Source: Limnohabitans kasalickyi
Lineage (GTDB): Bacteria; Pseudomonadota; Gammaproteobacteria; Burkholderiales; Burkholderiaceae_C
Direction of reading: 5' to 3'
Assembly: GCA_965234325.1 (NCBI GenBank)
Contig: OZ248420.1
Coordinates: 74,668-138,667 of the forward strand
DNA: 64,000 bases
The notes under the pieces are model-generated. The model was not told where the DNA came from. It made no database searches and saw only the letters and a list, made by a program, of their open reading frames with translations. Shown here in pieces: positions 9,632-16,560 of the stretch. A program made the position numbers and the translations under genes. Each line of letters opens with the position of its first letter. Position 1 is the first letter of the stretch.

Positions 9632-10492
9632 TCAGCGCAGTAATTCAAGCGCCAGTGCGTGCAAACGATGGCCAGGCTGGGCCAATGCCTCGACGATGCT
9701 GAAATGCTGCAAGTCAGGCAAAGCCTCAGCCACGGGCACACGCTTTTTGCCCCACGACTTTTGCATCAACAGGTTGTGACGCAAAAACTCTGGGCTTTCT
9801 AGAGCGCCGACCAAGGTGTAGAGCTTGCCCTCTAAGGGTGCAGGCATCCAAGCTGGGCTATTGCTAACAGCGACATGCTCCGTCAGACGCAAGCTGTCGG
9901 TCAAAAACGGCGTGGCGCGCACCGACTCCAACTCATACAAACCCGACACCGACATGGCGTGCGTGGCCAAATTTTTGGGCAAATCTGGGGCGTAGGCTTG
10001 CCAATCGCAGGCCAAAAGCTGCGTGGCCAAGTGCCCGCCAGCGGAGTGGCCAATCAGGGTAATGCGGCTGGGGTCACCGCCAAAGCGGTGGATGTTGCGC
10101 CACACCCAGGCCACGGCCTTGACCATTTGGAGGCTTATCTGCGAAATCGTCACCGCAGGACACAAGGCGTAATTGGGCAGCACCACACAGGCACCCTCTG
10201 ACGTGAAGGCAGGTGCCACGAACGAATGCTCGGACTTGTCCAACGAACGCCAGTAGCCGCCGTGGATGAACACCACCACAGGCGCACCCGCTTTGGGTGA
10301 AGGCGCTGAGGTTGGAAAAATGTCCAAGCTTTCGTTCAAGCCTTGGCCATAGGCCACGTCTTCAAAATAGCGGTGTTGGGCACGGGCTTGAGCCGATGCC
10401 TCTCGCCAATGTGCAAAGTGCGCCTCGTGCTCGGGCACCAAGGCACGGTTGTTATACATGCTGTCATACCAAGCGCCGTCGCGTTGCGTCAT
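9632..10492 (-). CDS. Alpha/beta hydrolase (BD-FAE / arylformamidase-like esterase)
   Basis: 286 residues. The oxyanion-hole motif HGGYWRSLDKSEH and the nucleophile elbow GHSAGGH mark a serine esterase of the BD-FAE/kynurenine-formamidase-like group; a C-terminal catalytic His is probably in LQHFS. There is no secretion signal, so it is probably cytoplasmic. Its ATG overlaps the TGA of the upstream TonB receptor by 4 bp (ATGA), so the two are translationally coupled. That suggests it cleaves an ester or amide of whatever the receptor imports; the substrate is not known. No tryptophan-catabolism genes are nearby to support kynurenine formamidase. Confidence 0.8.
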   Translation of the reverse strand: MTQRDGAWYDSMYNNRALVPEHEAHFAHWREASAQARAQHRYFEDVAYGQGLNESLDIFPTSAPSPKAGAPVVVFIHGGYWRSLDKSEHSFVAPAFTSEGACVVLPNYALCPAVTISQISLQMVKAVAWVWRNIHRFGGDPSRITLIGHSAGGHLATQLLACDWQAYAPDLPKNLATHAMSVSGLYELESVRATPFLTDSLRLTEHVAVSNSPAWMPAPLEGKLYTLVGALESPEFLRHNLLMQKSWGKKRVPVAEALPDLQHFSIVEALAQPGHRLHALALELLR

Positions 10493-12663
10493 AGTTTTTT
10501 CTCCAGAAGAATTTGCACGTTGGTCCAGGTGCGGTTTTGGGTCAGGCTGTTTTCAACCACGCCGTTGCCTCTGTAACCGCTGCCGGTGTTGTAGTTTCGC
10601 GGGTCCAGGTTGCTCAAGGTCAATCGCCATGCGGTTTTACTGTCAACGCGCCACAAGCCATACAAGTCCATCACACGCTTTTGCGAAATAGTGCTCAGCT
10701 GCTCTGCACTCAAACGGGTGGTGTAACCCGGGTTGTAATTGACGTTGCCGCCGATGGTGAGGGGCACTATTTTCAACCGATAGTCAGCGCCCAAATTGGC
10801 GGTCATGGTGGGCTGCTGATCAAGGCGGTTATCCGGCCCCATGATGCTGAGCACGCGTGAACGGTAAAAGCTCAGGTTGTTGCGCAAGTCAATGTGCGGG
10901 GCATCGGCTATCCACTGGTCCATGCGGAACTTGGCTTCTAGCTCAACGCCTTCGGTCACGGCTTCGCTGATGTTTTGTGGGCTGGACAGCCAACGACCAC
11001 TGCTTTCTTGCGTAATCACATTGCGAATGAGATTTTGCACACGGCGGTGAAATGCGCTGGCACTCAACACACCACCTTGTGGCAAGTATCGCTCGACGGC
11101 CACATCCAAACCCGTGGCCACTTCGGGCTTCAAGTTGGGGTTACCCGACACATCAGGATTGGTGGCGCTGTTGTCATCACGCGTGTAGGTGCGACGCGCC
11201 AACAAGGTGGGCATGCTGGGCGTTTTAAAACTGCGCGTCAGGCTCATGCGCACTTGGTCGCGGCTGTCTGGGTTAGGTCGCCACATGGCATGGAGCAGCG
11301 GCGTGAACACGCTGTTGTGGTTGCTCACGTTGCCAGCGGATGTGCTGCCTTCGGTCGTCAACCCCTCGTAACGAGCGCCAAGATGGGTAGACCAATGGGG
11401 CGTCAGTTGCCACTCGTCCTGAGAGTACATGGCGTAGCGCATGGAGCTGGCTTGATAATCCGCGTTACCCGAGACGCTAGGCCCGACTTGGTAGGTGCCC
11501 ACGATCGACTGCGTACGTCGCACGGACTCGGCTTCAGCCCCACTCACCCACTGGTGCCCACCGCCCATCACATTGGTGTATTTGCCACTGAGATTGGCTG
11601 AGCGATCTTGTACGTGGGAGTTTTCCGACAAGCTAGGTAGCAATCGAGTTGCGGTTGATGTTTGCTGAAATTCGTTGTGGCTGTTCCAGCCACCCACATT
11701 GAATTTCCATTCCATGTTGCTGTCTGCCGACAACTTTCGTCGCCACTGGCCGTTGAGGCGAGCAACAGCAAAGTGGTTTTGGTTTTCATTGTTAGCCGTG
11801 GCTGAGCCAACGGCCGTGGACGGATTGGTTGAAGTTTGAGTGGCCTGGATCGTTCCAGGTGTTGTGCCTTGTGATAGCGCAATAAATGGCATCAACGTGA
11901 AAGTCTCGCCGGGATCACCCTTGAGTTGCAGACGTGCTGTTGCATTCATGCCTTCACGTCCGTAATGGCTATCGCTCACGCGTCGACGTTGTGTGGTGTA
12001 GGCGTTATTTCCAATGCTTTCTGTGCGTGATAAATCATTCTCGCTGTGGTCAGGTGCCGCATAACGGTTGACCGACAAGGTGTAGTTGGCGGTCCATTTT
12101 TCAGCATCGTGGTACTTGACCAACGACGCGCTAGGCGATACATAGCCACCTTGAAACGATGAGCCCACTTTCAACTCGGTGGGCATGCCTTTGCGGCCTT
12201 CACGCGTGATGATGTTGATGGTGCCCGCAATGGCTTGTGCGCCCGTCTCGGCCGTGGGTGCGCGGTAGATTTCGACACGCTCAATCATCTCCGGCGTGAG
12301 TGACTCCACACTGAAGCCCGGTGGCACGCGTTGGCCATCGAGCAAGATTTGTGTGTAGCCTTGGCTCAAACCTCGCATGCGAATACCGCCACCGCGACCA
12401 GGCGCTCCGCCCAAAGTGATACCCGGCATGCGCTTCAAAATTTCGCCGAGGTTGGAGTCGCCCTGTCGCTCAATTTCTTCGCGACCAATCACAATTTTGC
12501 TGGCCGTCGATTCGCGGCGTTGCTGCGTGTCGTTGTCGCGGCCGCTGGTCACGTCTACACGGCCCAAGTCTGCGGTGGGTGCCGTTTGTGCCATAACCGC
12601 CACAGCGGTAAAGACCCAAGGAAGCGTGGTGACAAAACGACGTGCAAAGTGTGATGGATTCAT
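10489..12663 (-). CDS. TonB-dependent outer-membrane receptor
   Basis: 724 residues from the ATG at 12663 (MNPSHFARRFVTTLPW). A signal peptide ends near AVMAQTAPTA. A plug domain follows (IVIGREEIERQGDSNLGEILKRMPGI is its start; GGIRMRGLSQGYTQILLDGQRV lies in its middle), then a beta-barrel of about 550 residues. It imports a large substrate such as a siderophore or oligomer using TonB energy. The chain ends in Lys-Lys-Leu rather than the aromatic residue usual at the end of outer-membrane barrels. No Fur-like box or cobalamin riboswitch is visible upstream, so iron or B12 specificity is unsupported. It is coupled to the downstream hydrolase and divergent from minC. Confidence 0.92.
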   Translation of the reverse strand: MNPSHFARRFVTTLPWVFTAVAVMAQTAPTADLGRVDVTSGRDNDTQQRRESTASKIVIGREEIERQGDSNLGEILKRMPGITLGGAPGRGGGIRMRGLSQGYTQILLDGQRVPPGFSVESLTPEMIERVEIYRAPTAETGAQAIAGTINIITREGRKGMPTELKVGSSFQGGYVSPSASLVKYHDAEKWTANYTLSVNRYAAPDHSENDLSRTESIGNNAYTTQRRRVSDSHYGREGMNATARLQLKGDPGETFTLMPFIALSQGTTPGTIQATQTSTNPSTAVGSATANNENQNHFAVARLNGQWRRKLSADSNMEWKFNVGGWNSHNEFQQTSTATRLLPSLSENSHVQDRSANLSGKYTNVMGGGHQWVSGAEAESVRRTQSIVGTYQVGPSVSGNADYQASSMRYAMYSQDEWQLTPHWSTHLGARYEGLTTEGSTSAGNVSNHNSVFTPLLHAMWRPNPDSRDQVRMSLTRSFKTPSMPTLLARRTYTRDDNSATNPDVSGNPNLKPEVATGLDVAVERYLPQGGVLSASAFHRRVQNLIRNVITQESSGRWLSSPQNISEAVTEGVELEAKFRMDQWIADAPHIDLRNNLSFYRSRVLSIMGPDNRLDQQPTMTANLGADYRLKIVPLTIGGNVNYNPGYTTRLSAEQLSTISQKRVMDLYGLWRVDSKTAWRLTLSNLDPRNYNTGSGYRGNGVVENSLTQNRTWTNVQILLEKKL

Positions 12664-12735
12664 ATTAAAAAGTTTAATAGGCCCAACAAGACCTTGCCGT
12701 GTAAAGTTCACCTTTTATTTTCTGCCGGTCTATCC

Positions 12736-13494
12736 ATGAGCCAAGCCTCTGTGCCCCACGCCTACGAGATCAAAAGTGCCACCCTGCCTTTGGTCGCTTT
12801 TTTGCTCAAAACACCCGACACCGCGACGCTGACAGCCGATTTAGCGCGCCGCCTGGGGGCAACCCCCGACTTTTTTGACAACGATGCGGTGGTCATTGAT
12901 TTAAGCGGCCTCGTTGACCCAGACCAAATTCTTGACTTGCCCGCTGTTTGCGCCTGTCTTCGCACGCACCGCTTGGTGCCTGTGGCCGTACGCGGCGCCA
13001 ATGCATACCAATTAATTAACGCCAACGCCGCAGGCTTGTTTGAAGCGCGCGACGTGAACGTGCAAATACCTGCGGCGCAGCGCGTTGAGACCGTGGTGCA
13101 AGAGGTGATTCGCGAGGTCGAAGTGGTTCGCGATGTGGTGCGAGAAGTGCAAGCGGCCAGTCTGCCCGCGATGGTGATCGATAAACCCCTGCGATCAGGG
13201 CAGCATGTGTATGCCAAAGGCCGCGACTTGGTGGTATTGGCCATGGTTAACCCGGGTGCTGAAATCATGGCGGATGGGCACATCCATGTGTACGCGCCAT
13301 TGCGCGGTAAAGCGATTGCGGGTGCGCGCGGTAACACGCAGGCGCGCATCTTCACATCTTCCTTAGAGGCCGAACTGGTGTCGATCGCAGGCACTTACAG
13401 AACCAGCGGCGACTCACCGCTGCCCAAAGAACTGACAGGCAAACCCACGCAGATCAGCCTGCAAGATGACAAACTCATCATGCAAGCACTGTAA
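12736..13494 (+). CDS. minC: Septum site-determining protein MinC
   Basis: 252 residues from the ATG at 12736 (MSQASVPHAYEIKSATLP). FtsZ assembly inhibitor that blocks septation at the poles. The N-terminal FtsZ-binding domain spans about 1-105. A charged linker rich in VVxEVxxVRDVVREV follows. The C-terminal beta-helix that binds MinD begins near IDKPLRSGQHVYAKGRDLVV and includes GAEIMADGHIHVYAPLRGKAIAG, a MinC hallmark. It is the first gene of minCDE. Confidence 0.96.
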   Translation: MSQASVPHAYEIKSATLPLVAFLLKTPDTATLTADLARRLGATPDFFDNDAVVIDLSGLVDPDQILDLPAVCACLRTHRLVPVAVRGANAYQLINANAAGLFEARDVNVQIPAAQRVETVVQEVIREVEVVRDVVREVQAASLPAMVIDKPLRSGQHVYAKGRDLVVLAMVNPGAEIMADGHIHVYAPLRGKAIAGARGNTQARIFTSSLEAELVSIAGTYRTSGDSPLPKELTGKPTQISLQDDKLIMQAL

Positions 13495-13533
13495 AATTGA
13501 AAAATTGATATTTCGAACAAATTAGGGCTTTTC

Positions 13534-14349
13534 ATGGCAAAAATCGTTGTGGTGACCTCTGGCAAAGGCGGCGTGGGCAAAACCACGACCAGTGCCAGTT
13601 TTTCCTCTGGCCTCGCATTACGAGGCTTTAAAACAGTGGTCATCGACTTTGACGTGGGTCTGCGAAACCTCGACTTGATCATGGGTTGTGAGCGTCGCGT
13701 GGTGTATGACTTCATCAACGTCATCAACGGCGAAGCCACGCTCAACCAAGCATTGATCAAAGACAAGCAGTGCGACAACTTGTTTGTGCTGGCTGCCTCT
13801 CAAACACGTGACAAAGACGCCCTCACCAAAGAAGGCGTCGAGACCGTGCTCAAAGAGCTGGCGGGCATGGGCTTTGACTACATCGTGTGTGATTCACCTG
13901 CGGGCATTGAAATTGGTGCCATGATGGCCATGCACTTCGCAGATGAGGCCTTGGTGGTCACCAATCCCGAAGTGTCTTCCGTGCGCGACTCAGACCGCAT
14001 CTTGGGCATGCTCAGCAGCAAGACACAACGCGCCATTGACGGCGGTGAGCCCATCAAAGAACACCTCTTGATCACCCGCTACAACCCCAGCCGCGTGGAA
14101 GAAGGCCACATGCTGTCGTTGGAAGACATCCAAGACATTTTGCGCATTCCATTGATCGGTGTGATTCCTGAATCAGAAACCGTGCTGACCGCCTCAAACC
14201 AAGGTTTGCCCGCCGTGCATTTGGCCAATACCGATGTGTCGGAAGCCTACAAAGACGTGATCACCCGTTTCTTAGGCGAACAAGTGCCCATGCGTTTCAC
14301 TGAACACGTCAAGCCAAGTCTGCTGAAACGTCTTTTCGGCGGGAAATAA
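13534..14349 (+). CDS. minD: Septum site-determining ATPase MinD
   Basis: 271 residues. Membrane-cycling ATPase that recruits MinC and is displaced by MinE. Deviant Walker A SGKGGVGKTT lies near residues 9-18, and VIDFDVGLRNLDLIMGCERRVVYD carries the signature Asp. The C-terminal amphipathic helix (PSLLKRLFGGK) is the membrane-targeting sequence. MinE follows 3 bp after the stop. Confidence 0.98.
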   Translation: MAKIVVVTSGKGGVGKTTTSASFSSGLALRGFKTVVIDFDVGLRNLDLIMGCERRVVYDFINVINGEATLNQALIKDKQCDNLFVLAASQTRDKDALTKEGVETVLKELAGMGFDYIVCDSPAGIEIGAMMAMHFADEALVVTNPEVSSVRDSDRILGMLSSKTQRAIDGGEPIKEHLLITRYNPSRVEEGHMLSLEDIQDILRIPLIGVIPESETVLTASNQGLPAVHLANTDVSEAYKDVITRFLGEQVPMRFTEHVKPSLLKRLFGGK

Positions 14350-14352
14350 GCC

Positions 14353-14610
14353 ATGTCACTTTTGTCTTTTTTACTCGGCGAGAAGAAAAAAACAGCGAGC
14401 GTTGCCAAAGAACGTTTGCAGTTCATCCTGACCCACGAGCGCACAGGTCTCAATCCGCAACCTGACTACTTGCCAGCCTTACAACGCGATTTGGTGGCGG
14501 TGTTGTCCAAATACGTGAACATCAATCCCAATGACATCAAGGTCAACTTGGAGCGTCACGGCAACCTTGAGGTGCTCGAAGTGAAGATTGAGCTGCCGGA
14601 TGCGGCTTGA
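14353..14610 (+). CDS. minE: Cell division topological specificity factor MinE
   Basis: 85 residues. It stimulates MinD ATPase and drives Min oscillation. The N-terminal membrane-binding/anti-MinCD segment is MSLLSFLLGEKKKTASVAKERLQFIL; the C-terminal dimerisation domain (YVNINPNDIKVNLERHGNLEVLEVKI) is intact. It ends the min operon, followed by a terminator. Confidence 0.97.
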   Translation: MSLLSFLLGEKKKTASVAKERLQFILTHERTGLNPQPDYLPALQRDLVAVLSKYVNINPNDIKVNLERHGNLEVLEVKIELPDAA

Positions 14611-14661
14611 AGCTGCTTAGTACAACCTGATCACCTTAGGCGCAGCTTTCTGAGCGCCCAC

Positions 14662-14692
14662 AAAAAAGCGACCTGAAAAGGTCGCTTTTTTT
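14662..14692. terminator. Intrinsic terminator after minE
   Basis: AAAAAAGCGACCT-GAAA-AGGTCGCTTTTTTT. The stem is flanked by A and T runs, so it can serve both minE (+) and the small gene at 14718-14888 (-). Confidence 0.9.
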
Positions 14693-14717
14693 ATGGGTCT
14701 TCGCAGACTCGGACGAA

Positions 14718-14888
14718 TTAACCGCCTTTAGAAGAACGCTTGCCTGGGTTCTTTTTGCTACGCGTTGCAACACCACGCTCCAAGCTGATGCGCTGACCTT
14801 TGCCCATTGTTGGCAACGAGGTGCCAGGCAAAGCGATAGGCTTAGGTGAACGCTTGCGATCCGCTTCGGTGACGATTTTGTTTCCCAT
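14718..14888 (-). CDS. Small basic protein of unknown function
   Basis: 56 residues from the ATG at 14888, strongly basic at the C-terminus (ATRSKKNPGKRSSKGG). It is flanked by a terminator on the minE side and has TAAAAT, a possible minus-strand -10, about 50 bp upstream. The internal MGKGQR is reminiscent of bTHX-type small ribosomal proteins, which begin MGKGDxxT, but the rest does not match well enough to name it. It is probably a nucleic-acid-binding or ribosome-associated protein, by charge only. Confidence 0.6.
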   Translation of the reverse strand: MGNKIVTEADRKRSPKPIALPGTSLPTMGKGQRISLERGVATRSKKNPGKRSSKGG

Positions 14889-14985
14889 GAGATTTCCAAA
14901 TAAAAAGTTAAAGCCCCTAATTAGGCCACATGTGCCTGCTATTTTAGCCCGAGCCGACTCATAATGACTTTGAATCGAGACCTTT

Positions 14986-15591
14986 ATGAACCCAAAAATC
15001 GCAGAATTGTTAGATCGCATCGGACAAATGGAGTCCGAAATCGAGCAAGTCATGAAAACGCGACGTGCCGAATTGCAAGCGGATTTCGAAGAGAAACGAA
15101 TTCAGTTCGAAGCAGAGATCTTGGCCCAACACAAGCGCTTTAAAACGGGTTTGCTGCACTACATGCTGAGTGCCAACTGGCTCAGTGTGTTGACAGCACC
15201 CGTGATTTACAGCCTGATTTTTCCCATGCTATTGCTGGACATCGCCGTCACGATTTATCAACACATTTGCTTTCGCGCCTATGGCATCACACGCGTGGTG
15301 CGCAGTGATTATTTTGTGTATGACCGCACCCACCTTGCCTATTTGAATTTGATTGAAAAAATCAACTGCGCCTATTGTTCTTATGGCAACGGCTTGATGT
15401 CGTACGCTCGCGAAGTGGTGGCCCGTACCGAGCAATACTGGTGCCCCATCAAACACGCACGCAAGCTGTTGGTGGCTCACCCCTACTACACCGGCTTTGT
15501 CGATTACGGGGATGCTGAAGGCTACCAACGTGAACTCGAAAATCTGCGAGCCAAACTTGCAGCCATGGGCCCAAGGGATTCGCACAAGTGA
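14986..15591 (+). CDS. Conserved membrane-associated protein of unknown function
   Basis: 201 residues. An N-terminal coiled coil (about 5-50: LLDRIGQMESEIEQ, KTRRAELQADFEEKRIQ) leads into two closely spaced hydrophobic segments at about 62-95 (YMLSANWLSVLTAPVIYSLI, FPMLLLDIAVTIYQH). A soluble region follows with Cys/Tyr-rich motifs, CAYCSYGNG and EQYWCPIKHAR, that could bind a metal. The C-terminus is again helical. I do not recognise a characterised family. The slyX reading frame overlaps or follows directly. Confidence 0.75.
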   Translation: MNPKIAELLDRIGQMESEIEQVMKTRRAELQADFEEKRIQFEAEILAQHKRFKTGLLHYMLSANWLSVLTAPVIYSLIFPMLLLDIAVTIYQHICFRAYGITRVVRSDYFVYDRTHLAYLNLIEKINCAYCSYGNGLMSYAREVVARTEQYWCPIKHARKLLVAHPYYTGFVDYGDAEGYQRELENLRAKLAAMGPRDSHK

Positions 15592-15611
15592 CGAGAAGAA
15601 GCGCGGGTTTG

Positions 15612-15845
15612 ATGTCCAATACAGCCATGGAAACACACACAGCCATTGACCAGCGCTTGATGGACCTTGAAATCAAGGCCAGTTTCACTGAAGACTTGGT
15701 GGAACAATTGAACCAAACCATTTTTCGCCAACAAGAACAAATTGATGCCTTGCTTCGCGAGGTGAGCCAATTGCGCTTGCAAACCCCCGACGGTGGTAGC
15801 GGTTCATTTCGTAGTTTGCGCGACGAATTGCCACCCCATTACTGA
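15612..15845 (+). CDS. slyX: SlyX family protein
   Basis: 77 residues from the ATG at 15612; a GTG at 15588 overlapping the upstream stop is an alternative start. The protein is a short coiled coil (QRLMDLEIKASFTEDLVEQL, then NQTIFRQQEQIDALLREVSQ) ending in the family signature SLRDELPPHY. SlyX proteins are conserved in proteobacteria without an agreed function. An AGAAGAAG stretch about 11 nt upstream of 15612 could serve as ribosome-binding site. Confidence 0.88.
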   Translation: MSNTAMETHTAIDQRLMDLEIKASFTEDLVEQLNQTIFRQQEQIDALLREVSQLRLQTPDGGSGSFRSLRDELPPHY

Positions 15846-15872
15846 TCATTTCTTTTGAACCTTCCCTGATCT

Positions 15873-16472
15873 ATGCAACACACCATCGATTACTACTTCG
15901 CCGCACAAAGCCCTTGGGCCTATTTGGGTCATCAACGCATCTGGAATTTAGCAACCCAAGCCGGTGCCACGCTGCACGTGATGCCCGTGGACTTCGGCCA
16001 AGTTTTTGCCGTTTCTGGCGGACTGCCCTTGGGTAAACGTGCACCACAGCGCCAACAATACCGGCTGCTGGAGTTGGCGCGGTTCAGCCAAGCACTGAAC
16101 ATGCCCCTGAATGTCGAACCTCAATTTTTCCCGGTGGCAGGCGACGATGCTTCACGCGTCATCATTGCGGTGAATCAGCAGCACGGTACGCAAGCAGCCA
16201 TGGCTTACACAAGTGCCGTGTTTCACGCCGTTTGGGTGCAACAACGCAACATCGCCGATGCACAAGTACTCACGGAGTTGCTGCACGAGTGTGGCCTCGA
16301 GGCCCGCTGCATGGCCAACGCACAAACCCCTGAAGTTCAGGCCACATACTCGCACAACACGCAGCGAGCGATTGATGCACATCTCTTTGGCGCCCCCAGC
16401 TATGTGGTCGATGGCGAGATGTTCTGGGGTCAAGACCGCTTAGATTTTGTGGCCCGTAAACTGGGGGTTTAA
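15873..16472 (+). CDS. 2-hydroxychromene-2-carboxylate isomerase-like DsbA-fold protein
   Basis: 199 residues. DsbA/GST-kappa fold: the N-terminal strand and active-site loop are YYFAAQSPWAYLGHQR, where Ser of SPWAY replaces the thioredoxin Cys, as in glutathione-dependent HCCA isomerases of aromatic degradation. The C-terminal AHLFGAPSYVVDGEMFWGQDRLDFV is the conserved cis-Pro loop and final helix. No naphthalene-pathway genes are nearby, so the physiological substrate is open. Confidence 0.85.
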   Translation: MQHTIDYYFAAQSPWAYLGHQRIWNLATQAGATLHVMPVDFGQVFAVSGGLPLGKRAPQRQQYRLLELARFSQALNMPLNVEPQFFPVAGDDASRVIIAVNQQHGTQAAMAYTSAVFHAVWVQQRNIADAQVLTELLHECGLEARCMANAQTPEVQATYSHNTQRAIDAHLFGAPSYVVDGEMFWGQDRLDFVARKLGV

Positions 16473-16481
16473 CGGTTAACC

Positions 16482-16541
16482 AAAAAAAAGACGTTCAAAC
16501 CAATGCCGTACACATGTGTGTCGTGCATTGGCTGAACGTCT
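16482..16541 (-). terminator. Intrinsic terminator of the DEAD-box helicase gene
   Basis: Long imperfect stem: AGACGTTCAAACCAATGC (16489-16506) pairs with GCATTGGCTGAACGTCT (16525-16541). On the minus strand it is followed by eight Ts. There is no T-run on the plus strand. Confidence 0.85.
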
Positions 16542-16560
16542 GGTTCAGCCGAGCTGAAAA

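Noticed and set aside
12664..12735. Fur box or cobalamin riboswitch upstream of the TonB receptor
   Set aside because: The 72-bp divergent spacer is too short for a riboswitch and shows no GATAAT-type Fur repeats.
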